Source of the DNA: Hydrocarboniclastica marina
Lineage (GTDB): Bacteria; Pseudomonadota; Gammaproteobacteria; Pseudomonadales; Oleiphilaceae
Assembly: GCF_004851605.1 (NCBI RefSeq)
Contig: NZ_CP031093.1
Span: forward strand, 930,001-994,000
Length of the DNA stretch: 64,000 bases
Direction of reading: 5' to 3'
Shown: positions 53,070 through 62,765 of the stretch, in pieces
How the letters are laid out: every line of letters begins with the position of its first letter
Numbering within the stretch: the first letter of the stretch is position 1
Program-made: the position numbers and the translations under genes
Notes under the pieces: generated by a model
What the model saw: only the letters and a program-made list of their open reading frames with translations
The model's database searches: none
What the model was told of the DNA's origin: nothing

Positions 53070-53074
53070 GCCTT

Positions 53075-53884
53075 TTACCCCCGGAACATCCGTTTGAAGA
53101 AGCCCTTCTTCTCCACTTCGAGGAAGCGCAGCTCGCGCGTCTCTCCAAGCAGTCGCGCCACGGCGTCCTCATAGGCAAGCCCGGCTTCGCTTTCGTTATC
53201 GAGAATGACCGGAACGCCCTGGTTCGAGGCGCTTAGCACTGTCTGCGACTCGGGTATGACACCCAGCAACGGGATCGCGAGGATTTCCTGGACGTCTTCC
53301 ACGGACAGCATTTCACCGCGACTGACCCGTTCGGGGTTGTAACGCGTCAGGAGCAGGTGCTCCTCAAGCGGTCCTTCGCCCAGTTCGGCCTTGCGCGACT
53401 TGCTCTGCATGATGCCGAGGATACGGTCAGAATCGCGTACCGACGATACCTCAGGGTTGGTCACGACAATCGCGGCGTCGGCGAAGTAGAGGGCCATCAG
53501 TGCCCCATGCTCTATGCCTGCGGGCGAATCGCAGATGATGTAGTCAAACGTTTTCTTGAGTTCGTTAAGGACACGCTCAACGCCTTCTTTGGTCAGCGCG
53601 TCCTTATCCCGGGTCTGGGACGCCGGCAGGATGAAAAGCTGGTCTGCGCGCTTGTCCTTGATCAGCGCCTGGGTCAGGGTGGCCTCGCCCTGGATGACGT
53701 TGACGAAGTCGTAGACCACCCGGCGCTCGCAATTCATGATCAGGTCGAGGTTACGCAGGCCTACGTCGAAGTCGATGACGACAGTCCTGAAACCACGTTT
53801 CGCCAGACCCGTACTGATGGACGCGCTGGAGGTCGTTTTTCCCACGCCGCCCTTGCCGGAGGTAACGCAAATAATCTTAGCCAA
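53075..53884 (-). CDS. minD: Septum-site-determining ATPase MinD
   Basis: 269 residues. [20 protein letters not shown] is the deviant Walker [19 protein letters not shown] follows, and the C-terminus [23 protein letters not shown] ends in a membrane-targeting amphipathic helix (KKGFFKRMF). It binds membrane with ATP and recruits MinC. 64 bp separate it from minC. Confidence 0.97.
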   Translation of the reverse strand: MAKIICVTSGKGGVGKTTSSASISTGLAKRGFRTVVIDFDVGLRNLDLIMNCERRVVYDFVNVIQGEATLTQALIKDKRADQLFILPASQTRDKDALTKEGVERVLNELKKTFDYIICDSPAGIEHGALMALYFADAAIVVTNPEVSSVRDSDRILGIMQSKSRKAELGEGPLEEHLLLTRYNPERVSRGEMLSVEDVQEILAIPLLGVIPESQTVLSASNQGVPVILDNESEAGLAYEDAVARLLGETRELRFLEVEKKGFFKRMFRG

Positions 53885-53948
53885 AATATCTTCCCCTAAC
53901 TGGAATGCTAAAAATTGAGTTGGCCAGCTTGCGAGTTGCTGGAGGACA

Positions 53949-54719
53949 CTAGTCCAGCGGCTTGACGGTCAGAACTTCATCCGTGAGCTGGACCTGGGCT
54001 GGTTGTTTCCAGCAGCTTTCCTGTAGATCTTCCGAGATTTTATAGTGTCCGGCGATGGACACAAGCTCTGCCTCCAGCGACCGGCAGAATATCCGCGCTT
54101 CGGTATTACCGTGGACGCCCGCGAGGGCGCGACCCCGCAATACGCTATAGGCGTGGATGTTTCCGGCGGCCAGTACCTCAGCGCCGGCGCTTACGGGCGC
54201 CAAAAGGATAAGGTCGCCTTCTGCAGCGTATATCTGCTGACCGGAACGCACCGGCTGGGATACGACTTTGGTCGGAACGGCCGCGGCCGGCGCCGTCTTT
54301 GTGCCCGCCGGCTCTTCCGCCGGCGGAACCGTGCGGTCGGGGGCTTCGTCCCTGGCGGCAGCTTTCTCCCGCGCCGGAGACGGCCGGCCCTGGTCAGCCG
54401 GCAGCCAGGCGAGGGCGGCATTCAGTGCCAGCCGACGGATATCGTCGTCGCCGCCCCGCACCGCAACAATATGTATGTTGTGGCGTCTGCAGATGCCGAT
54501 AATCTGGAAAAAATCGACGTCGCCGGCGCCCTGTTCGAACTTGTCCAGACCCAGCACCAGCGGCATGTTCTTGAAGAATTCGGGCGCCTGACGAATCTTT
54601 TCTTCCAGCTGTTGTTCAAAGGCCGCTGAATCAAAAAAACGCAGTTCCAGCATCGTCAGCGGCACCGTGATTCCCTTGAGTTGCAGGCAGGGCTCATCGG
54701 TGGCCAAAGTATCGATCAT
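53949..54719 (-). CDS. minC: Septum-site-determining protein MinC
   Basis: 256 residues. N-terminal FtsZ-inhibitory domain (LKGITVPLTMLELRFFD), an Ala/Pro/Glu-rich linker of about 60 residues (residues 110-160), and the C-terminal beta-helical domain (YAAEGDLILLAPVSAGAEVLAAGNIH in part: LAPVSAGAEVLAAGNI), which binds MinD. It blocks FtsZ rings near poles. First gene of minCDE, divergent from dinB. Confidence 0.96.
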   Translation of the reverse strand: MIDTLATDEPCLQLKGITVPLTMLELRFFDSAAFEQQLEEKIRQAPEFFKNMPLVLGLDKFEQGAGDVDFFQIIGICRRHNIHIVAVRGGDDDIRRLALNAALAWLPADQGRPSPAREKAAARDEAPDRTVPPAEEPAGTKTAPAAAVPTKVVSQPVRSGQQIYAAEGDLILLAPVSAGAEVLAAGNIHAYSVLRGRALAGVHGNTEARIFCRSLEAELVSIAGHYKISEDLQESCWKQPAQVQLTDEVLTVKPLD

Positions 54720-54934
54720 GGAAGGCGTCCTTTTCTATGGATAAACAATTGCTGTGTGTAAACAAATCAGTAAGGCGCAGCTTATTATCAGGGCACAGCG
54801 CCGGCGCCTATGTTACCAGCAGAGACACGATTGAACAGTGTCTGCAGCGGATCATTTCTAAGGCGCCTCCCTAACCTGACATCCCGGCAGTGTTGCCGTA
54901 GAATCTCAAGCTGTATGCCTGTACAGGTCTGAGC
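54720..54934. promoter_or_regulatory. Divergent promoter region of minC and dinB
   Basis: 215 bp, no ORF. A CTGTATGCCTGTACAG word (54911-54926) next to dinB resembles the LexA box CTG-N10-CAG exactly in spacing (CTGTATGCCTGTACAG is CTG, ten bases, CAG), 8 bp before the ATG. Confidence 0.6.
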
Positions 54935-56035
54935 ATGACCGAACGTCCCCGGAAAATCATACACGTCGATTGCGACGCGTTTTATGCCTCGCTGGAAATA
55001 CGGGAACAACCCGAATTGGCCAGGTTGCCCATTGCAGTGGGTGGCAGTGCTGACCGGCGCGGCGTCATCGCCACCTGCAACTACGAAGCCCGGCGCTACG
55101 GCATCCATTCAGCGATGGCCTCCGCCACGGCCATGCGGCTCTGTCCCGACCTTAGAATCCTGCCGCCCCGGTTCGACCTCTACCGTGCCGTTTCCCTTCA
55201 GATGCGCGAGATTTTTGCTGACTATACCGAAGTCATTGAACCGCTTTCACTCGATGAAGCCTTCCTCGATGTCAGCGAGTCCGACGCATGCCAGGGCAGT
55301 GCTACGCTCATGGCCCGGCAGATTCGCCAGCGGGTCCGGCAGGAACTCGGCATTACGGTCTCGGCCGGGGTCGCGCCCAACAAGTTCCTGGCCAAGGTGG
55401 CCAGCGACTGGAACAAGCCCGACGGGTTGATGGTCCTGACGCCTGATGAGGTGGCCGATTTCGTCAAGCGTTTGCCAGTGTCGAAGATCAACGGCGTCGG
55501 TAAGGTAACAGCCGCGAAACTGGCAAATCTGGGCGTTGAAAGCTGCGGCGATCTGCAGGGGCTGCCACAGGAGACACTGCTCAGCCGTTTCGGCAAGCAG
55601 GGGCTGCGGCTGTATCACCTGGCCCGCGGCGAGGATCAGCGTGCGGTGCAGCCCGAGCGGGTCCGCAAGTCGTTATCGGTCGAGCAGACCTATGATGTCG
55701 ACCTGGCGAACCTGGCGGAGGTGGCCCGGGCTCTGCCAGGGCTGCTGGATGAGCTGCGCACGCGTTTTGGCCGCAAGGTAGATGACGACGGTGCGGTGGC
55801 GAAACGGTTTGTGAAAGTGAAGTTCAGTGATTTCACCCAGACCACGCTCGAACAGACTCTGAGTGGCACTCATCAGGGCTGGGATTCGCTGGCGGATTAT
55901 CAACGCCTGATGAACGCGGCGTGGAAGAGAGGCGCCAAACCGGCCCGATTGCTGGGGGTGGGTATCCGCTTCCGGGACGACCTGGCAGATTCTGCAGCGC
56001 AGAGGCAGTTACTGCTGTTCGGTCCAGACTACTGA
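54935..56035 (+). CDS. dinB: DNA polymerase IV (Y family)
   Basis: 366 residues. HVDCDAFYASLEIREQPELA with the first metal-binding Asp, LSLDEAFLDVSES (second acidic site), and the helix-hairpin-helix SKINGVGKVTAAKLANLG. The C-terminus (ALPGLLDELRTRFG onward) is the little-finger domain, ending RQLLLFGPDY, close to a beta-clamp-binding tail. It performs error-prone bypass synthesis. A LexA-like box overlaps its promoter, so SOS control is likely. Confidence 0.95.
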   Translation: MTERPRKIIHVDCDAFYASLEIREQPELARLPIAVGGSADRRGVIATCNYEARRYGIHSAMASATAMRLCPDLRILPPRFDLYRAVSLQMREIFADYTEVIEPLSLDEAFLDVSESDACQGSATLMARQIRQRVRQELGITVSAGVAPNKFLAKVASDWNKPDGLMVLTPDEVADFVKRLPVSKINGVGKVTAAKLANLGVESCGDLQGLPQETLLSRFGKQGLRLYHLARGEDQRAVQPERVRKSLSVEQTYDVDLANLAEVARALPGLLDELRTRFGRKVDDDGAVAKRFVKVKFSDFTQTTLEQTLSGTHQGWDSLADYQRLMNAAWKRGAKPARLLGVGIRFRDDLADSAAQRQLLLFGPDY

Positions 56036-56067
56036 ACGTTCAGAGACCTCGCGCTACCGCGGGATCT

Positions 56068-57348
56068 TCAGTGCGCCGGTCTGGCTGAGGTTCGGAAAAC
56101 CGTAAAAAACCACGCGAGCGCGACAACCTGCAGTACGGTTATGGCACCGAAGGCCAGCTGGTAGCCCTGGGGGGCATAGCGCCGTGTCAGTGGGTCTTCC
56201 CATGCACCGAGCACCGCCCCGATCGCCCACTGCATGGCGAAGGCGAACACGAAGACCAGAAGGTTCTGGGCAGTGTTGGCTCTTGCCGCCAGCTGGCGCG
56301 GAAAATGCTGGGATATTATCGCGTAGCTCAGGCTGCTGGACGTGGCCAGGAAACCGAATGCGCCAAGGGTCAGCCACAGCCCCATGTCGATACCGAGGGT
56401 CAGCACCAGCATGACCAGGCTGAAGGCAGCCATTCCTGTGCCCGCCAGCGTGACCGGTCTTACGCCAAGCCGGTTGAGTTTTTCCGCGAGCATGCCCATG
56501 GTGAAAAAGCCGACACCCATGGCTATGGCTATGATCATGAGGTGTGCCGCGACCCCTGCGCGATCGAGGCCAGCTACATCGCGCAGCCAGGGGCCGGCCC
56601 ACAGCCCGGCTATGGCAAGCGATGCGCCCTGACTCATGGCCGAGCCAACGCCGACCCGCCAGAAGAACCCATCACGAAAAATAACTGCGAGCCCGCCTAG
56701 CTGATCGCGTAGCGTCAGATGCAAGGGCGCCTCGTGATGGTCCGGGACAATCCGGAAGACAACAAAGGCGACAGTGGCGGAGAAACCTGCCAGCGCCAGG
56801 AAGAGTCCGCGCCAGTCCGATAAGGTTACAAGCCACCACTCAACCGGCATAGTGGCGGTTATGGCGCCCAGGGCGCCAAATGTCATGAGACCACCGTTCA
56901 GTGCGGGCAGGCGTTGAGGCGGGAACCACATAACGAACGCCTTGAAGCTCGCCATCATGCAGCACGACACACCCAGGCCGATGAATGCGCGGCCAACGAT
57001 AAGTGCAGCCAGGCTGTCCGCAAAGGCGAAAAGTGCTGCACCAATTGCCGCGAAGAGAAGCAGTATGGCTTCGACCCGGCGTGGTCCGAAGCGGTCGAGC
57101 AGCAGGCCGAGCGGGAGCTGAAACAGGGCAAACGACAGGAAATACACGCTGGTAAGCAGACCCAGGTCGGCCGCGTTCAGATGAATGTCCGCGACCAGCT
57201 CGGGGGCGATCACCGCATTAACAGTCCGAAAAATATACGAAAGAAAGTACCCGCCCGCGAAGGGGAGAAAGACCGCCAACGCCACGGGTAGCGGCAGACC
57301 GGCGCGGTACGTTGAACCAGGCGATTCGGGTCGGGCTTCTTCTGACAC
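56068..57348 (-). CDS. MFS transporter
   Basis: 426 residues, 12 transmembrane segments. The sugar-phosphate/nitrate-type MFS motif FALFQLPLGLLLDRFGPRRVEA (part: PLGLLLDRFGPRR) follows TM2, and AFIGLGVSCCMMASFKA is in TM4. The substrate cannot be told. It is convergent with dinB and divergent from the aldo/keto reductase gene. Confidence 0.88.
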   Translation of the reverse strand: MSEEARPESPGSTYRAGLPLPVALAVFLPFAGGYFLSYIFRTVNAVIAPELVADIHLNAADLGLLTSVYFLSFALFQLPLGLLLDRFGPRRVEAILLLFAAIGAALFAFADSLAALIVGRAFIGLGVSCCMMASFKAFVMWFPPQRLPALNGGLMTFGALGAITATMPVEWWLVTLSDWRGLFLALAGFSATVAFVVFRIVPDHHEAPLHLTLRDQLGGLAVIFRDGFFWRVGVGSAMSQGASLAIAGLWAGPWLRDVAGLDRAGVAAHLMIIAIAMGVGFFTMGMLAEKLNRLGVRPVTLAGTGMAAFSLVMLVLTLGIDMGLWLTLGAFGFLATSSSLSYAIISQHFPRQLAARANTAQNLLVFVFAFAMQWAIGAVLGAWEDPLTRRYAPQGYQLAFGAITVLQVVALAWFFTVFRTSARPAH

Positions 57349-57485
57349 ACTGCTACTCCCATTCCATGCTCAGCGTTATCCTAGCAGTCGCGCCCGGCTG
57401 AGTGAGCGGGAAGCAGGGCTTTTCTCGCTGGCTGCCTGGCGGAGATTCAGCCTGCGGCGATCTATGTCATACAAGAGGATTCATT

Positions 57486-58523
57486 ATGGACAAGCAATTT
57501 CTGGGCAAAACCGACCTGGCGGTAAGCCGGATCTGCCTGGGCACCATGACCTGGGGTGAGCAGAACACCGAAGCGCAAGCGTTCGAGCAGCTGGACTATG
57601 CGGTGTCCCAGGGAATCAACTTCATCGACGCTGCGGAAATGTATCCGGTACCACCGCGGGCCGAAACCCAGGGGTTGACTGAAACCTACCTGGGTAATTG
57701 GCTGAAGGCGCGAGGCAACCGACAGGATCTGGTGATCGCCAGCAAGGTCGCGGGGCCCGGCAACGGTTTGAGCTATCTTCGCGGCGGCCCGCGCCTGACC
57801 CGCAGCCATATCCGCAGCGCCCTCGATGACTCGCTCAAACGGCTCGGCACCGATTATCTCGACCTGTATCAGGTCCACTGGCCAGACCGGAAGACCAACT
57901 TCTTCGGCCAACTGGGTTATCAGCACGATCCCGCGGAGGATGTCACGCCGATCGAGGAGACGCTTGAGGCGTTGGCGGAACAGGTCAAGGCGGGCAAGGT
58001 CCGCCATATCGGCCTGTCCAACGAGACCCCCTGGGGCACGATGAAGTATCTGGCGCTGGCCGAAAGCCGCCGTCTGCCACGGATCGTGAGCGTGCAGAAT
58101 CCCTACAGCCTTCTCAATCGCACCTACGAGGTAGGCATGGCGGAAGTATCGCACCGGGAGCAGGCCGGTCTGCTGGCGTATTCGCCCCTGGGCTTTGGCA
58201 CACTTACAGGCAAGTATCTCGACGGGCGTAAGCCCGAGGGCGCCCGGCTGACGTTGTACACCCGGTTCAGCCGCTACAACGCGCCCCAGACCCAGAAAGC
58301 GGTACGCGCCTATGTCGACCTTGCCCGGGAACACGGCATGAGTCCGGCGCAGCTGGCCCTGGCGTTCGTCAATAGCCGGCCCTTTGTCACCAGCACCATA
58401 ATCGGCGCCACGGGACTGACTCAACTGGAGGAGAACATAGGCAGTTGGGACATTAACCTATCGGACGAAGTCCTGCAGAAAATAGAAGCGATTCATCAGG
58501 TTTACACGTCACCCGCGCCATAG
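57486..58523 (+). CDS. Aldo/keto reductase
   Basis: 345 residues from ATG 57486 (AGAGGA upstream). An AKR barrel: CLGTMTWGEQNTEAQAF, the catalytic Asp/Tyr in FIDAAEMYPVPP, Lys in LVIASKVAGPG, and YLDLYQVHWPDR. Similar to the E. coli Tas protein in length and N-terminus (Tas reverses tyrosine auxotrophy under starvation). NADPH-dependent carbonyl reduction is likely; substrate unknown. Confidence 0.88.
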   Translation: MDKQFLGKTDLAVSRICLGTMTWGEQNTEAQAFEQLDYAVSQGINFIDAAEMYPVPPRAETQGLTETYLGNWLKARGNRQDLVIASKVAGPGNGLSYLRGGPRLTRSHIRSALDDSLKRLGTDYLDLYQVHWPDRKTNFFGQLGYQHDPAEDVTPIEETLEALAEQVKAGKVRHIGLSNETPWGTMKYLALAESRRLPRIVSVQNPYSLLNRTYEVGMAEVSHREQAGLLAYSPLGFGTLTGKYLDGRKPEGARLTLYTRFSRYNAPQTQKAVRAYVDLAREHGMSPAQLALAFVNSRPFVTSTIIGATGLTQLEENIGSWDINLSDEVLQKIEAIHQVYTSPAP

Positions 58524-58639
58524 CGTCGCTACGACAGTTCTACCTGGCCAGGCATTTGTGTAGACTTCTGCCGCCTGGTTCCCGGTCATACGGGCCACGC
58601 GGGCTATGCCCGACCCGCTCTGTTCACGAGGATTCGACA

Positions 58640-59779
58640 TTGGAAAGTACGGCCCGCGCGAAGCCCAGTCTCACCGAGAAAGCATTCTGGACCATGATCA
58701 ATGCCGTGGAACGCCGGCTTTTCTCGGATCGGTTTATCGTTAGCAATAAAACGCCTTACGACATCATCTATCAGGACGGAATAATGAGCGTTCGCCATTA
58801 TCTGCCCCTGGAAGAGGATGAAATCCAGGTGGGCGATACTATGGTGCCGGTAGAGCCTGTGCGCCAGCGCGTGCCCGTGGTGCTGGTGCCCCCACTGGCG
58901 GCGACGGCCATGATTTTTGACCTCTTGCCCCAGCGTTCTCTGGTGCGTTACTTCCTGGCCAGAGGATTTGACGTTTATCTCATCGATTGGGGCGAAGTAG
59001 AGGCCGAACACCATGGCCTTTCCCTGGAGAGTTATGTTCTCGACTGGATGCCCGCGGCTCTCAAAGCGGTGCGTGATGACAGCGGTGTGAAAGATATCTC
59101 GTTTTTTGCTTACTGCATGGGCGGGCTTCTGGCGCTGATGTACACAGCCGTTTCGCAGGACAGGCACGTTCGCAACATGGTCACAGTCGCGAGCCCGGTG
59201 GACATGCATCAGGTTGGAATTGCTGGCCGAGTGCTTTCGTTGGTCTACCGCCCGGCCCAGATTGTAAGTCAACTCCTCAACATCTCGCTGCTGGATCTGC
59301 CGGCGCGTTTTGTTCATGTACCTGGCTGGTTCAACTCGTTCGTATTCAAACTTACCAATCCAATCGGCAGTGTTATCAGCTCGCTCGAATTGCTGGTCAA
59401 CCTCTGGGACCGGGAGTATGTGAAGGAACACACCACCGTGAGCCAGTGGTTTAACAAAATGGTCGATTACCCGGGGGAGACGATCAAGGGCATGGTGGTT
59501 CATATGGGCCTGAACAACCGTATGGCCAGGGGGCGGATGCGGCTCGGCGACCAGGAGGCAGAATTCAAGCAGATCCGCTGCTCGATCCTTGCCTTTGCCG
59601 GAGAAGGCGATAAGTTGGTGAGCGTGCGATCGGCCCATAAAGTACTCGATATAGTCTCGTCGGAAGACAAAGAATTCTGTGTTGTTCCGGGCGGACATGC
59701 TGGCGTTTTTGCGGGCAGCCATGCCCCGGACAATACATGGGCTATGGGTGCAGACTGGTTACTCTCCCGGTCGTCATGA
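58640..59779 (+). CDS. PhaC-like poly(3-hydroxyalkanoate) synthase/hydrolase (class III type)
   Basis: 379 residues from TTG 58640, chosen because GAGGA lies 7 nt upstream. Upstream ATG 58556 has no ribosome site; ATG 58694 is a later option. It is an alpha/beta hydrolase with PhaC features: VPPLAATAMIFDLLPQRS, LARGFDVYLIDWG and the lipase-box-like FAYCMGGLLALM with catalytic Cys159, then Asp (AGEGDKLV) and His (PGGHAGVF). Class III PhaC is about 355 residues and works with PhaE, which is not seen. Cytosolic, granule-associated if functional. Confidence 0.85.
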   Translation: MESTARAKPSLTEKAFWTMINAVERRLFSDRFIVSNKTPYDIIYQDGIMSVRHYLPLEEDEIQVGDTMVPVEPVRQRVPVVLVPPLAATAMIFDLLPQRSLVRYFLARGFDVYLIDWGEVEAEHHGLSLESYVLDWMPAALKAVRDDSGVKDISFFAYCMGGLLALMYTAVSQDRHVRNMVTVASPVDMHQVGIAGRVLSLVYRPAQIVSQLLNISLLDLPARFVHVPGWFNSFVFKLTNPIGSVISSLELLVNLWDREYVKEHTTVSQWFNKMVDYPGETIKGMVVHMGLNNRMARGRMRLGDQEAEFKQIRCSILAFAGEGDKLVSVRSAHKVLDIVSSEDKEFCVVPGGHAGVFAGSHAPDNTWAMGADWLLSRSS

Positions 59780-59936
59780 GGGGCTACATTACGAAGTTCG
59801 GGTAAGTCTTTACATTCGGTGACAAAAAAGATCAGATGGAGGGGCTGTTTTTGATCGTATTGCGATTTGGATCGGCTACAATTGTGTTAAATAAATTTTA
59901 AGATCCATTTCTTTTTGCGCCTTGCGGGTTCGTCAA

Positions 59937-60248
59937 ATGGTTTTACGTCTCTTCTTCATCCTCCTCGCCGTCAATACTATTGCGTTCGTCGCACATGCCG
60001 AAGCGTCGGAGCAGCAAGAGCGCGTGGAACGGCCTGATCTTTGGGCTATCGTAGAAGCCGGGCCCGCGAACGCAGAAGATGAGTTGGAAGACGAACTGGG
60101 GGAACTTGCTGACTTGGGTGCCAGGTTCCTGAAATGGCAGTTTACCCGTGAACAGGGCCCCCGGTATGCCTCTGACCGCGTATTTTCTGATCATGGTATC
60201 GCCATGGTTGACGATGGGGCTGCACTGAATCTGAAATGGCGCTTCTAA
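59937..60248 (+). CDS. Small exported hypothetical protein
   Basis: 103 residues from ATG 59937; an in-frame TTG at 59922 adds five residues. N-terminal signal peptide (LRLFFILLAVNTIAFVAHA). The mature part is acidic (EDELEDELGELADLG) and ends LKWQF...LNLKWRF. No family is recognised. The ribosome site is weak. Probably periplasmic; function unknown. Confidence 0.55.
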   Translation: MVLRLFFILLAVNTIAFVAHAEASEQQERVERPDLWAIVEAGPANAEDELEDELGELADLGARFLKWQFTREQGPRYASDRVFSDHGIAMVDDGAALNLKWRF

Positions 60249-60558
60249 GTCAGCGATTGGCTCCCAGCAACAATTGATTCCCGCCCGCAATCGACTTCGA
60301 TTCTGACTCCCATTCTGAGTCCGTGGCTCATCTCTCCGCAGTGACACTGGACCACACACGTCTCTGCTCAGCACCCCAGCCCGACCTGACTGTTTCTCTG
60401 CGGTAGTTTCCCTCTCCTGATTGACCGTTTCATATAATCTTCCGATGCTTTGCTGTTAACCTCGCTGCTGTCGTTCGGGGCGCCCCTCTCGTTGTCAGTG
60501 GGCTATCCGTTGTAGAGTATTGGTCGGTCAGGTGCGCAAAAGCTGAGGAGGTTAGCGA
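60249..60558. other. Intergenic region before the CoA-transferase gene
   Basis: 310 bp. No ORF beyond chance. The last 30 bp contain GAGGAGGT, a strong ribosome site for the next gene. Confidence 0.4.
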
Positions 60559-62754
60559 ATGGCAACAGAGCCCAAAGTCTTCAGGCGGGTAGAACCCTGT
60601 GTGGACGCAATCCTGGCCGCGGTAGGCAAGGAGATTCACTTAGGGTTGCCCCTTGGCCTCGGCAAGGCCAATCGGCTGGCTAATGCGCTGTATCAGCGAG
60701 CGCTGGAAGACAAGAGTGTGAGTTTGCACATCGTGACAGCGCTGTCCTTGACCCTTCCCCATGGGTCTCAGCCACTTGAGCGCCGTTTTCTAGAGCCGTT
60801 TGTAGAGAGAGTCTGGGCGGGAGTACCTGAGTTGGATTATGCCCGTGACCTTCAGCGCGGGGCTCTACCGGAGAACGTGAAGGTCTCCGAATTTTTCTTC
60901 AAAGCTGGCAGCAATCTTGGCAATGCCACCCAGCAGCAGAACTACATCTGCACCAACTATACGCACGCTGTCAGGGACCTTCTCGCACAGGGAGTAAACG
61001 TAGTTGCGCAGATGGTCGCCCCTGACCCTGGCGGCAGCGATCAGGTCAGTTTTTCTTGCAACCCTGATCTGAGCCTTGACCTTATACCACTGCTGCGGGA
61101 AGGATCGGCTGGAGACGTTGTCGTGGTTGGTGAGGTCAACCCATCTCTGCCTTTTATGGAAGGTAAAGCTGCTGTTCCGGCTGCTCTTTTCGACCTGCTC
61201 CTCGAAGGCCCAGCATTCAACTACAGTCTCTTTCCCGCACCGGCTATGGCGATAGAGCCCGCAGAACACATGATCGGGCTCTTCGCGAGCGCGCTGTTGC
61301 GCGACGGCGGAACGCTGCAGGTCGGGATCGGTTCCCTTGGCAGCGCTGTCATTTACAGTACGATTCTGAGGCATCAGCGCAACGACACCTATCGGGAACT
61401 GCTTGAGCGGCTGGACGTCGCAACACGGTTTCCGGTCGCCTTGGAGGTGGGGGGCAGCGGCACCTTTGACGTCGGTCTCTATGGTTGTAGCGAGATGCTC
61501 GTGGATGGGTTTGTTGAGCTCTACAGAGCCGGCATCCTGAAGCGCGAAGTCTTTGATGACCCAGCCCTGCAGAGACTGATCAATGAAGGACTGGTCGATA
61601 CCCGGCCCTCGCTCGATATGCTCGACCAGTTGGTGGAGGCTGAACTGATACAGGGTACGTTGCGCGCGCGGGACATCAAGTGGCTGCAACGCTATGGCAT
61701 ACTGGCGGATGGGGTTGAGCTCAAGGGCGGCCGGCTCGTGATCGGCGACGAAAGCGCAAAGCCCGAGCTTACTGATCCAGAGGCTCGAAAACTGATCGGC
61801 GAGAAATTCCTGGGTGCATCATTAAGAGGCGGAGTTGTCGCCCATGGTGGCTTCTTCCTTGGGCCACAGTCGTTCTACCAGGCCCTACGCGACATGCCCC
61901 CCGAAAGTCGCCAGAAATTCTCCATGACCAGCGTCAAGTACATCAATGACCTGTACGACCACCCATTCGGCTCCCAGACGCTTAAAGCAGCGCAGCGCAC
62001 CGAAAGCCGCTTTATAAACTCGGCCATGATGCAGACCCTCAACGGCGCCGCCGTCTCGGATGGTCTCGAGGATGGCCGCGTTATCAGCGGAGTAGGGGGG
62101 CAATACAACTTCGTCGCAATGGCCCATGAATTGCCTGGAGCACGGTCAGTGCTGACCTTGCGCAGCACCCGGCAGTCGGCCGGTAAAACGGTTTCGAACA
62201 TCGTTTTCAACTACGGCCACATCACGATTCCTCGTCACCTGCGCGACATTGTTGTGACCGAATATGGCATTGCTGATCTTCGGGGTAAGTCTGATCAGGC
62301 TGTTTATAAAGCGCTCATCCAGATTGCCGACTCCCGCTTCCAGCAAGGCCTGCTTCGCCAGGCCAAGAAAGCAGGCAAAATCAGCAGTTCCTGGGCGATT
62401 CCCAACGCCTATTGCAACAACCGACCCGAAGAGATAGTAGCGCTGGTTGAACACTATCGGAAACAGCATGACATTTTTCCTGCGTTTCCTTTCGACTGCG
62501 CATTTACCCCGGAAGAGTTGCGTCTGGCAGAGGCTTTGCAGGCGTTGAAGGCAGCGACCAGCAGTCCGATGGCCAAGCTGCAGACGCTCATCGCGGCTTT
62601 GAAGGTGGAGGACGTACCCGCCCACTGGCAGGCTCTGCTGTCCAGAATGGGTCTCGAGCGTGTGGAAGGCTGGAGGCAGAAACTGGACAGAAAACTGTTA
62701 TTGCAGGGCCTGCGACTTACAGAACCCGATGCCGGGCCGGGCAATACACTGTAG
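60559..62754 (+). CDS. Acetyl-CoA hydrolase/transferase family protein
   Basis: 731 residues, longer than the usual 500. The second half has the AcetylCoA_hyd_C core: GVVAHGGFFLGPQSFYQAL, ISGVGGQYNFVAMAHELPGARSVLTLRSTR (part: GGQYNFVAMAHELPGARSVL), SNIVFNYGHITIPRHLRDIVVTEYGIADLRG (part: YGIADLRGKSDQAVYKAL). The N-terminal part (1-300) resembles the acetyl-CoA hydrolase N-domain with an insertion. It likely transfers CoA between acyl groups; which ones is unknown. GAGGAGGT precedes the ATG. Confidence 0.88.
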   Translation: MATEPKVFRRVEPCVDAILAAVGKEIHLGLPLGLGKANRLANALYQRALEDKSVSLHIVTALSLTLPHGSQPLERRFLEPFVERVWAGVPELDYARDLQRGALPENVKVSEFFFKAGSNLGNATQQQNYICTNYTHAVRDLLAQGVNVVAQMVAPDPGGSDQVSFSCNPDLSLDLIPLLREGSAGDVVVVGEVNPSLPFMEGKAAVPAALFDLLLEGPAFNYSLFPAPAMAIEPAEHMIGLFASALLRDGGTLQVGIGSLGSAVIYSTILRHQRNDTYRELLERLDVATRFPVALEVGGSGTFDVGLYGCSEMLVDGFVELYRAGILKREVFDDPALQRLINEGLVDTRPSLDMLDQLVEAELIQGTLRARDIKWLQRYGILADGVELKGGRLVIGDESAKPELTDPEARKLIGEKFLGASLRGGVVAHGGFFLGPQSFYQALRDMPPESRQKFSMTSVKYINDLYDHPFGSQTLKAAQRTESRFINSAMMQTLNGAAVSDGLEDGRVISGVGGQYNFVAMAHELPGARSVLTLRSTRQSAGKTVSNIVFNYGHITIPRHLRDIVVTEYGIADLRGKSDQAVYKALIQIADSRFQQGLLRQAKKAGKISSSWAIPNAYCNNRPEEIVALVEHYRKQHDIFPAFPFDCAFTPEELRLAEALQALKAATSSPMAKLQTLIAALKVEDVPAHWQALLSRMGLERVEGWRQKLDRKLLLQGLRLTEPDAGPGNTL

Positions 62755-62765
62755 AACCGCCAATG

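Noticed and set aside
57462-58424. Minus-strand ORF of 320 residues
   Set aside because: Shadow of the aldo/keto reductase gene, which has clear motifs and a ribosome site.
58604-59722. Minus-strand ORF of 372 residues
   Set aside because: Shadow of the PhaC-like gene with no recognisable domain.
60865-61689. Minus-strand ORF of 274 residues
   Set aside because: Shadow of the acetyl-CoA hydrolase/transferase gene.
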